In this document: positions 48,726 to 61,110 of the stretch, in pieces
Numbering within the stretch: position 1 is the first letter of the stretch
Layout of the letters: each line of letters opens with the position of its first letter
From: Aplysia californica
Taxonomy: Eukaryota; Mollusca; Gastropoda; Aplysiida; Aplysiidae
Reading direction: 5' to 3'
Length of the DNA: 64,000 nt
Assembly (NCBI RefSeq): GCF_000002075.1
Contig: NW_004797387.1
Span: 93,557 to 157,556, forward strand
The notes under the pieces: generated by a model
What the model was told of the DNA's origin: nothing
Database searches by the model: none
Seen by the model: only the letters and a program-made list of their open reading frames with translations
Translations under genes and position numbers: made by a program

Positions 48726-49329
48726 GCGGCTGATCGAAACAACATATATCCTATCGCATCAACAAATATATCCTATTGCATTAACAATTATATCAGACGC
48801 GCTATATCCCATATTCTATCACATCAACAAATATACCAATATACCAGACGACCTGTTGCACCAACATATATACTATCGCATCAACAAATATATCAGACAG
48901 CCTATATCCCATCCGATCAACAAATATATCAGACAACATATATCCAATCGCATCAACAATTAATATATCAGACGACCTACATCCCATCGCATGAACAAAT
49001 ATTTCCCATAACATCAATGAATATATCAGACTGCCTATCGCATCAACATATATCCCAACACATAAACAAATATATTCTATTGCATCACCGAATATATCAG
49101 ACGACCTATCGCATCAACATATATATGAGACGGCCTATATCCTACCGCATCAACAAATATATTCTATCACATCAACGAATATACCAGACAGCCTGTAGCA
49201 CCAACATATATCCCATCACAACAACAAATATATCAGACGGCCGATCGCATCAAAATATATCCCATCGCATAAACAATTATATCCTATTGCATCAACAATT
49301 ATATCAGACAGGCTACATCCCATATTCTA

Positions 49330-52300
49330 TCGCATCAACAAATATACCAAAGTACCAGACGGCCTGTCGCACCAACATATATACGATCGCATCAACAAAT
49401 ATATCAGACGGCCTACATCCAATCGCATCAACAAATATATCAGACGACCTACATCCCAACGCATGAACAAATATTTCCCATAACATCAACGAATATATCG
49501 GAAAAACAAATATATTCTATTGCATCCACGAATATCAGACGACCTATCGCATCAAAAAATATGAGACGGCCTATATCCTACCGCATCAGCAAATATATTC
49601 TATCACATCAACGAATATATCAGACGGCCTATATCCCATCGCATTAACAAATATATCAGACGGCCTAAATCCCATCGCATCAACAAATATATCCTATAAC
49701 AACAACAAATATATCAGACAACATATATCCAATCACATCAACAAATATATCAGATAGCCTATATCCAATCACACCAACAAATATATCAGACGGCCTATCG
49801 CATCACCAAGTATATCAGACGACCAACATCCCATCGCATGAACAAATATTTCCCATAACATCACCGAATATATCGGACTGCCTATCACATCAACATATAT
49901 CCCAACGCATAAACAAATATGTTCTATTGCATCAACAAATAAATCAGACGACCTATCGCATCAACAAATATATGAGATGGCCTATATCCTACCGCATCAT
50001 CAAAAATATCCTATCACTACAATGAATATATCAGACGACCTATCGCATCAACATATATCCTATCGCATTAACAAATATATCAGGCGTCGATCGCATCAAA
50101 ATATATCCGATCGCATCAACAAATATATCAGACGGCCTATATCCCATATTCTATCACATCAACAAATATACCAACGTACTAGGCGGCCTGTCGCACCAAC
50201 ATAATATATACTATCGCATCAACAAATATATCAGACAGCCTATATCCAATCGCATTAACAAATACATCAGACGACCTATCGCAGCAACATATATCCTATC
50301 GCATTAACAAATATATCAGGCGGCCTATCATATATCCTATAGCATTAACAAATATATCAGGCGGCCTATCATATATCCTATCGCATTAACAAATATATCA
50401 GGTGGCCTATCATATATCCTATCGCATTAACAAATATGTCAAACGGCCTATCGCATCAACATATATCTCATCGCATCAAATATATCCCATTGCATAAACA
50501 AATATATCCTAGTGCATCACAAATATATCAAACGGCTTATCGCATCCACATATATTACATCGCATCAACAAATATATACTGTTTCACCAACGTGTATATC
50601 AGACGGCCTATCGCATCAACAAATATATCAGACGGCCTACATCCCATGAACAAATATTTCCCATAACATCAACTAATATACCAGACGGCCTATCGCATGA
50701 ACATTTATCCCATAGCATAAACAAATATATTCTATTGCATCAACGAATATATGAGACGACCTATCGCATCAACAAATATATCCTATTGCATCAATGAATA
50801 TATCAGACCACCTATCACATCCACGTATATTCTATCAAATTCACAAATACACCTTACTGCACCAACAAATATATCAGACAGACTATCGCATCAACACATA
50901 AAACAGACGCCTACTGCATTAAAAAAATGCAACTAATATATCCTATCGCATTAACAAATATAACAGACAACCTATCGCATCTACATATATATTCCTATCG
51001 CATTAACGATTAAATATCCTATCACAACAACGAGTAGGCCTATATTAGACCGCCTATCGCATCAACATACATCCTATCGGATCAACATATATTCTATCGC
51101 ATTAACAAATATATCAGACAGTCTATATCCCATCGCATCAACATATATCCCATTGCAGAAACAAATATATCCTATTGCATCACAAATATATCAGACCGTC
51201 TATCGCACCCACATATATTTTATCGCATCAACAAAGATATCCTATTGCACCAACCTATATATCAGACGGCCTATCGCATCAACATATATCCCCTATCGCA
51301 TTGACAAATACATCAGGCAGCCGATTGCATCAAAATATATCCCATCGCATCAACAAATATATCAGACGGCCTACATCCAAACCAATCAACAAATATATCA
51401 GACGACCTACATCCCAACGCATGAACAAATATTTCCCAGAACATCAACGAATATATCAGACTGCTTATCGCATCAACATATATCCCAACGCATAAACAAA
51501 TATATTCTATTGCATATCCACGAATATCGGACGACCTATCGCATCAAAAAATATATGAGACTGCCTATATCCTACCGCATCAACAAATATATTCTATCAC
51601 ATCAACGAATATACCAGACGGCCTGTAACATCAACATATATCCTATCGCATTAACAAATATAACTATTAACAACAAAAAATATCTCAGACGGCCTATATC
51701 CCATCGCATCAACAAATATAACTTATAACAACAACAAATATATCAGACAACATATATCCAATCACATCAACAAATATATCAGTCAGCCTATATCCAATCA
51801 CACCAACAAATATATCAGACGGCCTATCGTATCAACAAATATATCCTATCGCATCAACAACTATATCAGACGACCAACATCCCATCGCATGAACAAATAT
51901 TTCCCATTACATCACCGAATATATCAGACAACCTATCGCATCAACAAATATATGAGACGGCCTATATCCTACTGCATCATCAAATATATTCTATCACATC
52001 AACGAATATACCAGACGGCCTGTAGCACCAACATATATCCCATCGCATCAACAAATATATCTTATCACAACAACAAATATATCAGACGGCTTATCGCATC
52101 AACATATATCCTATCGCATTAACAAATATATCAGGCAGCCGATCACATCAAAATATATCCGATCGCATCAACAATTATATCAGACGAGCTATATCCCATA
52201 TTCTATCACATCAACAAATATACCAATGTACCAGGCGGCCTGTCGTGTCGCACCAACATAATATATACTACCGCATCAACAAATATATCAGACAGCCTAT

Positions 52301-53301
52301 ATCCAATCGCATTAACAAATACATCAGACGACCTATCGCAGCAACATATATCCTATCGCATTAACAAATATATCAGGCGGCCTATCATATATCCTATCGC
52401 ATTAACAAATATATCAGACGGCCTATCATATATCCTATCGCATTAACAAATATATCAAACGGCCTATCGCATCAACATATATCTCATCGCATCAAATATA
52501 TCCCATTGCATAAACAAATATATCCTAGTGCATCACAAATGTATCAAACGGCTTATCGCATCCACATATATTACATCGCATCAACAAATATATACTGTTG
52601 CACCAACGTGTATATCAGACGGCCTATCCAATCAACAAATTTATCAGACGGCCTACATCCCATGAACAAATATTTCCCATAACATCAACTAATATATCAG
52701 ACGGCCTATTGCATGAACATTTATCCCATAGCATAAACAAATATATTCTATTGCATCAACGAATATATGAGACGACCTATCGCATCAACAAATATATCCT
52801 ATTGCATCAATGAATATATCAGACCGCCTATCACATCCACGTATATTGTATCACATTCACAAATACACCTTACTGCACCAACAAATATATCAGACGGACT
52901 ATCGCATCAACACATAAAACAGACGGCCTACTGCATAAAAAAATGCAACTAATATATCCTATCGCATTAACAAATATAACAGACAACCTATCGCATCTAC
53001 ATATATATTCCTATCGCATTAAAAATTAAATATCCTATCACAACAATGAGTAGGCCTATATTAGACCGCCTATCGCATCAACATACATCCTATCGGATCA
53101 ACATATATTCTATCGCATTAACAAATATATCAGACAGCCTACATCCCATCGCATCAACATATATCCCATTGCAGAAACAAATATATCCTATTGCATCACA
53201 ATTATATCAGACCGCCTATCGCACCCACATATATTTTATCGCATCAACAAAGATATCCTATTGCACCAACCTATATAACAGGCGGCCAATTGCATAACAA
53301 T
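49330..53301 (+). repeat. About 2.0-kb higher-order repeat, two copies
   Basis: Matching landmarks lie 1958 (49407/51365), 2029 (49712/51741), 2051 (50056/52107) and 2016 bases apart (50962/52978; 51231/53247). The copies meet near 51.35 kb. The second runs into the gap. Confidence 0.85.
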
Positions 53302-53420
53302 NNNNNNNNNNNNNNNNNNNNNNNNNNNNNNNNNNNNNNNNNNNNNNNNNNNNNNNNNNNNNNNNNNNNNNNNNNNNNNNNNNNNNNNNNNNNNNNNNNN
53401 NNNNNNNNNNNNNNNNNNNN
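53302..53420. other. Assembly gap (119 N)
   Basis: The length is not round, so it may be estimated. It sits in the most homogeneous part of family III. Confidence 0.95.
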
Positions 53421-53750
53421 CATCAACATACATCCTATCGCATCAACAAAGATATCAGACGGCCTATCGCATCAATATACATACTATCGCATCAACAAAG
53501 ATATCAGACGGCCTACATTCCATCACATCAACAAAGATATCAGACGGCCTATCGCATCAACATACATCCTATCGCATCAACAAAGATATCAGACGGCCTA
53601 TCGCATCAATATACATACTATCGCATCAACAAAGATATCAGACGGCCTACATTCCATCACATCAACAAAGATATCAGACGGCCTATCGCATCAACATACA
53701 TCCTATCGCATCAACAAAGATATCAGACGGCCTATTGCATCAACATAAAT
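53421..53750 (+). repeat. 134-bp higher-order repeat of family III
   Basis: CATCAACATACATCCTATCG begins at 53421, 53555 and 53689, exactly 134 bp apart, with no visible difference between the two full copies. Each unit holds three GATATCAGACGGCC monomers. Confidence 0.95.
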
Positions 53751-54159
53751 ACTATGGCATCAACAAATATATCAGACGGTCTATATCCTACAGCATCAAT
53801 AAAAATATCCTATCACAACGACGAATAAATCAGACGGCCTATCGTATCAACATAATATATCCCATCGCATCAACAAATATATTCTATCATATCAACGAAT
53901 ATACCAGACAGCCCGTCGCACCAACATTATATCCCATCGCATCAACAAATATATCCTATCACAACAACAAATATATAAGACGGCCTATATCCCATCGCAT
54001 CAACAAATATATCAGATGGCCTATCGCATCCGCATATATATATACTATCGCATCAACAAATATTTCTCACATCAACAAATATATCAGACAGCCTGTCGCA
54101 CCAACATATATCCCATCGAATAAACAAATATATTCTATTGCATCAACGGCTATATCAGA

Positions 54160-54310
54160 CAGGATAGGTTTTACTATTTTTTCTCCCCTTATACACCTGG
54201 AAGGTAGGCAGTGGGGTGGCGTTGAAAAAAATTTTTTTTAAATCGGAACCAGGGGTATTACAATCATATTTTTGTCAAGTATCTAATCGCACTAATCACC
54301 AACTTTCGCT
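54160..54310 (+). other. Non-satellite island with duplicate, copy 1
   Basis: Contains GGTTTTACTATTTTTTCTCC, ACACCTGGAAGGT and GGAACCAGGGGTATTAC. Duplicated at about 55075-55225 with the surrounding satellite. Confidence 0.8.
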
Positions 54311-54784
54311 TCAACAAATATATCAGAGAGCCTATCGCATATACATATATCCTAACGCACTAACAAATATATCCTGCCGCATCAACATATATCCCATCGC
54401 ATCAACAAATGTATCCTATCGCATCTGCAAATATATCAGACAGCCTACTGCATAAAACAACAAGGCATCCTATCTCACCAAAAAATATATGTGAGGCAGC
54501 TTATCACACCAAAACATATATCCCATCGCATCAACAAAAATACCAGATCACCTAGTGCTTAACAAATATATTTTAACGCACAAACAAATATGTCGTAACG
54601 CATCAAGCAATATATCAGACAGCCAATCGCACCAACATATTATATCCTATCGCATCAACAGCTAATCAGACCAAAAAATATACCCATTCCATATCAACAA
54701 ATATATCAGACTGCCTATCGCATCAACACATAAACCTTTTTCATCAACAAATGATTCAGACAGCCTACTGCATCCAGGGCTGCC

Positions 54785-54925
54785 CACCCACCAGCATATG
54801 TTTTAGTAATCAGCAAATAGAATAATGGTAAACCGGCTTAAAAAGTGTAAAATGGCCAAGGAGTTTAACATAAACGAAGACGTGATGATATAAAAGGGCA
54901 GGAATTTTTTAACACAATGTCAATC
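54785..54925 (+). other. Non-satellite island, copy 2 of 48535-48725
   Basis: Shares GTTTTAGTAATCAG, AAAATGGCCAAGG and AAAAGGGCAGGAATTTTTTA in the same order. The following 130 bases (to 55060) are unique and unrecognised. Confidence 0.7.
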
Positions 54926-55074
54926 AAATGTTTGCCTCACTCCTGGCTTTGGCACTTTTATAGTTTTATGTTTTTCTATGAGCAAAGTGGCACTGCACGA
55001 CTACAAGGGCTCATCGCAAAGACGGTATTACTACTGTTAGAGTTAGACAGCTGCACTTGACGGAGTGGCGGGTC

Positions 55075-55225
55075 AGGTAGGTTTTACTATTTTTTCTCTC
55101 CTTATACACCTGGAAGGTTGGCAGTGGGGTGGGGTTTAAAAATATTTTTTCAAAACATCGGAACCAGGGGTATTACGATCGTATTTTTGTCAAGTATCTA
55201 ATCGCACTATGATCACCAACTATTG
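55075..55225 (+). other. Non-satellite island, copy 2 of 54160-54310
   Basis: Same landmarks, about 920 bases downstream, followed by similar satellite variants (CTATTGCTTCAACAAATATA). Confidence 0.8.
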
Positions 55226-56330
55226 CTTCAACAAATATATCAGAGAGCCCATCGCATATACATATATCCTAACACACTAACAAATATATCCTACCACATC
55301 AACATATATCTTATCGCATTAACAAATCAGAATGCCTATCGCATTAACATATATCCCCTCGCATCGACAAATATATCCTATCGCATTAACGAATATATAT
55401 AAGACGGCCTATTGCATTTAAAAAATGTATCCTATCTCACTAAAAAATATATATGAGGCTGCTTATTACAACAAAACATATATCCTGTCCCTTCAACAAA
55501 TATATCAGACCACCTAGTGCATAACAAATATATCCTGACGTATACCAACAAATATATATATATATATCCCAACACATCAACCAAAATATCAGACAGCCTA
55601 TCGCACCAACTTTACATGTATTCTATCGAATCAACAGCCAATCAGACCTTATAATATACCCTACTGCATAAAAAAATATATAAGACAGCCTATCGCATCA
55701 ACAAATATATCGGAAGGCCCATCGCAGCAACAAATTTATCAGACGGCCTATTGCACCAACGAATATATCCCATCGCACCAACAAATGTATTGGCTACCCA
55801 TCAACAAATATATCGCATCAGCATATATCCTATCACATCAACAAGTATATCATATCGCATCAACCAAAATATCGGACAGCCTGCCACATCAACAAATACT
55901 TCAGACGGCCTATTGCATCAAGAAATATATCCTACTGCACAAACAAACATATCCTGTCGCATCAACAAATATATCCTACCTCAACAGCACATATGAGATG
56001 ACCCAACAAATATAATATATATCCTATCGCATCGCAAATATATCCTTTCCCAACAACAAATATCAGACAAAATGACAAATATATACCAACCCATCAAAGA
56101 CAGTCCTTCTACATCAACAAATATATCACACAGCCTATCGCAACAACAAATATATTTTCTGACCGGAGCCCATTTCTTCAACATATAATATCAGACCACC
56201 CATTGCATCGGTCTATCCCACAACATATATACAGACAGCATATCAAAACAGCAATTATATCAGGCAGTGGCCCATAGCTTCAACATACATATCCGACCAC
56301 CAAACGCATTGGCCTACGCCATCAATCTGT

Positions 56331-56999
56331 TGTTTTTTTTCAATTTCAGACGCCCTATCGCAACAGTATAGTATAAATTCATCAGACCGCCTATCTAGAT
56401 CGCAAAAACAAAGGGATCTTTAACGTGCGCTACTTGCACACAGGACCTCCGGGATTCTTTACCCTTGTCTAGGAAGGCTTCACCTACCATAAGATCAGGG
56501 GTGTGGCTGAAAGACGGTGGTAAGAAGGAGCCAAGTAGAAGCAGTAGAAAGGCTGCAGAAAGAGTCAGGAGCCTAGAAGAGTGGCAAAGGAGGTGAGGGG
56601 GTCGGTGCCCACATTCTATAGCATCAACTGCATCTACATATGTTGTAAAACAAAATGTGCATGGCCTACTGCAACAGCAGAAAAAAAAGTGTATGGCCTA
56701 TTGTGTCTATTGCAAAAACAAAAAATGTTTAACTTATATTCAACAGAGATACAAAAAGTGTTTAACATATTACATCAACAGAAGGAGTGAATAGTCTGTT
56801 TATTAAATCCATATCAAGAACAGAAAAAGAAAGTATATCACCTACTGAATCTATTAAATCAACAAAAAGAGAAAGTGTGCTGCTTGTTGCATCTATTTCA
56901 TTAAAAAAAAACACTTGGGAATGTATTATCCTATTGGTATTTCAGTAATTGTTATTGCCCTTATTCATCATACAATAAAGCTATCTATCACCAACAAAT
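56331..56999. other. Spacer between families III and IV
   Basis: At about 56405-56450 it has GGGATCTTTAACGTGCGC, a word I associate with dispersed repeats of marine invertebrates (from memory, not verified). It then passes through a short CAACAGAAAAAG-GTGTATGGCCTATTG repeat into family IV. Confidence 0.4.
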
Positions 57000-58799
57000 A
57001 CTTATTTAATATCTAACAACAGTTATTCAACATTCAATCAATGCTTCCTCAATATTCATCTTGCAATGCAGCTTTTGTCTAACAAAACAGTTATTCGTCA
57101 TTCTATCCAACACTTCATCAATACCAGTCTGACAACCAATACTTAATCAACATCTTTACTTACATCTTTCTCCACACTTGGCTATCCATCAATTCAACCA
57201 ATGCTCTTCAATATCTGTCTCACACATAAACAGCTACTCATCATTTGTACCAAAATTTCTTCAAAACTTCACCAACATTAATCTTGTTAAACTGTTATTC
57301 ATCATCTTGCAACACAGCTCTTCACCATTTCAACCATTCATCACCTTTATACCACAACACCGTTTTCCATAATTTCACAGAATGGTCTTTGGTTACAGCA
57401 ACCAATATGTCATCAATATCTAAAACGCACATCGTTTCACATAATGGTTTTAGATAATTTCAACCCATACTGCGTCAATATCTAGAGCAAGATGGCTGGC
57501 AACCAGTCCTTCTTAACAATACCACTTCAATCTTTTCAACAACACGGCTATTTATCATTTCAACAAACACTTCATATTATATATTCTATCTTGGACTACG
57601 ATTAACAATTAAGTCGCACCATGGTTATCCACCCCTTTGACCAATACATCTTTAATCTGTATTACGACTCACCATTTTAATTTTAACCGCACTTCACCAC
57701 TATTTAAAACAACACTGCTATCGATCATTTCAATCTATATTTCATCAATATCTAATATGCAAACTAGATTTTTATATTTAACAATATTACCGCAAAATCT
57801 ACCCAACTCACGACTTGGCCATTCAAAACTCCCCTCCCCAAAAAGTTGTTCAGTATTTTAATCAATACTTCATCCACAACTATCTTGCATCTCAAATCAC
57901 ATTAATCACATTTTTTTTTCTCTAATGCAACACTGCTATTTCAACAAATACTCCATCAATCTCTAACGAACAACGCAGCTATGAACCATTCAACCAATAA
58001 TTAACACCTGACATTAATAACAACTATCCATCATTTCGCAAAATGGTTATTACCAATTACTTCATTCTCACAACACGGTTATTTCATCAACACGGCTTTT
58101 CCATCATTTTCCCAACACGGCTATTTCATCATCTCACAAAATGGCCATTCACAATATCAACTGTACATCATCAGCTACTGCAAAAGCAACACAGTTATCC
58201 ATCATCTCGCATTATCTTGCAACACAGCTATCCATCATTTCAACCAATGATTCCATCCATATCAATCTATAATTTTGTTGATAGGGGCGTTTAACCCATA
58301 CACAGTTACTCGATATGTCAATCCATACTTCATCAATGCATCTCGCAAGGCAGCAATCGTTCTTACCTCATTAACATCTATTTCATGCTACCCCCACGAC
58401 ACAGTTATTGATTATCGTACAGCGTGGTTATTCAATGTATGAACATCCATCATTTCAGTCAATACTTCATCCATTTCTATCTCACAACAAAACCGTTCAG
58501 CACACCAATCAATGCTTCATCCATATCTATCTCCCAACACAGTTACCCATATACTCGCAATATAGCTATACATCATTTCACCAGATACATTTTCAATATA
58601 TATGTATCTCACTGACTATTTATTATTTCAACTAACACATTACCAATATCTAACGCAGTATTGCTTTTCATCATTTCAAACATTTCATCACTACGGAGTA
58701 TCTGACAACACAAGCTATTCATCATCTATCAATATGTCTATTTAACGTCTCAATCGGTACGTCGTCTTAATAAATAATACTTCATCTATCTCACAAAAC

Positions 58800-59000
58800 A
58801 CATTTATCTTTAAAAAAAAGGTGGGAGTTTTTTTTATGTACAATGTATATTGATACAATTTAGATCATACAGGAAGAGGGCTTCCAACCCTGCCTATCAG
58901 GTCGTAGTAGAAAGATTAAGATACCAGATGAAATTTTCTGAGGTCTCATGTGTGCAACAATTAGAGCCTAACCACTGAACCACAGACACGGGTGGTTATC
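58800..59000 (-). mobile_element. Possible tRNA-derived SINE remnant
   Basis: Minus strand near 58985 reads TGTGGTTCAGTGGTTAGGCT, close to a tRNA A-box region. A GGGTTGGAAGCCC word at about 58885-58897 resembles a B box but lies too far away for a tRNA gene. A degraded SINE is the likely source. Confidence 0.4.
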
Positions 59001-59465
59001 TATTAGGCTATTCTTGATTTCACAAAGGGATTACGTTTATTTATCAGGCTATTTCCATCTTCTCACAATATGTTCAATCATAAGGTTTTTAACAACGTTA
59101 TTCATCAAGCTATTCATAATTTCGCAGAACAGTTAGTCATCAGGCTATTCATCATCTCACTTCAAAGTTATTAGTCAGGGTATCTATTATTTCACAAAAA
59201 GTTCATTCTTTACTTTATCTCACAACAGATTGTTCATCAGGCTATTCATCAACTTACAACCACAGTTATTCAGCATTCATCATCTCAACACTATATTCAT
59301 CAGGGTATTCATCCTTTTACAGTATGTTTATCAGATTTACATCATCCCAAAACACATTTTTCATCAGGCCATTTATCATCTCAATACACGGTTATTCATT
59401 AACCTTTTCATCATCTTTTCATCTCACAACACCGTTACTTATCAGGTTGTTCATCATTTTAAAGA

Positions 59466-59645
59466 ATGGTTATTCATCAGGCTATTCATCATCTCACTAT
59501 GCGGTTATTCATCAGGGTATTCATCATCTCACTATGCGGTTATTCATCAGGGTATTCATCATCTCACTATGCGGTTATTCATCAGGGTATTCATCATCTC
59601 ACTATGCGGTTATTCATCAGGGTATTCATTATTTCACAACATATT
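59466..59645 (+). repeat. 35-bp homogeneous sub-array in family IV, about 5 copies
   Basis: GGTTATTCATCAGGGTATTC plus ATCATCTCACTATGC repeats at 35 bp. Since 35 is not divisible by three, the translated product repeats every 35 residues. Confidence 0.95.
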
Positions 59646-60546
59646 TATTCCCCAGGTTTACCACATCTCGCAACAAGTCATTCATCAGGCTCCTCATCAT
59701 TTCATCATCTCACAGCACCATAATTCATCAGACTATTCATCATCTCGAATCAGTTTTTCATCAGGCTTTCATCATCTCAATACACAGTTATTCATCAGTT
59801 CACAATTCATATATTCCATCAGGTTTACATTATCTTACAACAGACTATTCATCAGATTATTCATCCTCTCGTGTAAAAACACCATTTATTCATCATCTCA
59901 TTGGGCCTACCTCACAACACCGTTTATTAATCAAGTTATTATCTCACAACCCGGACGATTCATCATCTCATTATCTCACAACACGGTTATTCATCAAGTT
60001 GTTCATTATCTCACAAAACGGTTATTAATCAAGTTATTCATCATCTCATTATCTCACAACACTGTTATTCATCAAGTTATTCATCATCTCACAACAAGGC
60101 TGTTAATCAGATTCATCATCTTACAACACAGTTATTCATCAGGCTATTCATCATTTCACCTACTCTTCACCTCAAAGTACATTTACCAACACCTACAACA
60201 CAAAATTGTCAGCCAAATGTGGGCTAAAAAAATTCTATTTACTACTATCACTCAGCGTGAAAATCTATCAAATCAGCCAATTTGTCGATACAACATTTAT
60301 TATATTTGTTATATCTGACTCGCAACACAATCTCCATCATTGACATATTTCAATAATATACCATGAATCTGGTGACGCTGATCCATTATCTAAATACTTC
60401 GTCAATACCAAATACAACATGGCTATCCTCCAAAAACATCCCGTCAACTCGCAACAGGGCTATCAATCATTTCAACCAAAAACTTTCAGAAACAGATAAC
60501 CATCATTCTACAATGCCCTTAATACCCATTTCAAAATGCAAATGCC

Positions 60547-61110
60547 CATCATTTCGCAACACAGCTTTCCATCATCTACCATCATCTCACAACACAGCTA
60601 TCCATCATCTACCATCATCTCGCAACACGGCTTCTACCATCATCTCACAACATGCCTTTCCATCATCTACCATCATCTCGCAACACAGCTCACAACACAG
60701 CTATCCAACATCTCACAACACAGCTTTCCATCATCTACCATCATCTCGCAACACAGCTATCCATCATCTACCATCATCTCGCAACACGGCTTTCCATCAT
60801 CTACCATCATCTCACAACACAGCTTTCCATCATCTACCATCATCTCACAACACAGCTTTCCATCATCTACCATCATCTCGCAACACAGCTATCCAATATC
60901 TCACAACACAGCTTTCCATCATCTACCATCATCTCGCAACACAGCTATCCATCATCTACCATCATCTCGCAACACAGCTTTCAATCATCTTACATCATCT
61001 CACAACACAGCTTTCCATCACCTATCATCATCTTGCAACATGGCTTTCCATCATCTCACAACACGGCTTTCCATCATCTACCATCATCTCACAACATGGC
61101 TTTCCTCATT
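60547..61110 (+). repeat. 33-bp homogeneous sub-array in family IV, about 15 copies
   Basis: CTTTCCATCATCTACCATCA plus TCTCGCAACACAG repeats at 33 bp, with short deletions in some units. All three plus frames are open here, each showing an 11-residue period. Confidence 0.95.

Larger units (their letters stand above)
47036..56330 (+). repeat. Satellite family III, 22/29 bp monomers
   Basis: Two monomers mix: AACAAATATATCAGACGGCC plus TATCGCATC (29 bp) and AACAAATATATCCTATCGCATC (22 bp). Order varies, with higher-order repeats described separately. The array is interrupted by a LINE insertion, an assembly gap and three or four non-satellite islands. Plus-strand open frames are by-products. Confidence 0.95.

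Noticed and set aside
48633-54241. Open frames of 160 to 277 codons reading repeated INKYI and RRPIAS words
   Set aside because: Satellite family III read through; 22- and 29-bp monomers shift the frame often and the products resemble no protein.
47036-56330. CRISPR-like pattern of repeats separated by variable segments
   Set aside because: The 'spacers' are themselves variants of the same monomer, spacing is irregular, no cas-type genes are present and the context is eukaryotic.
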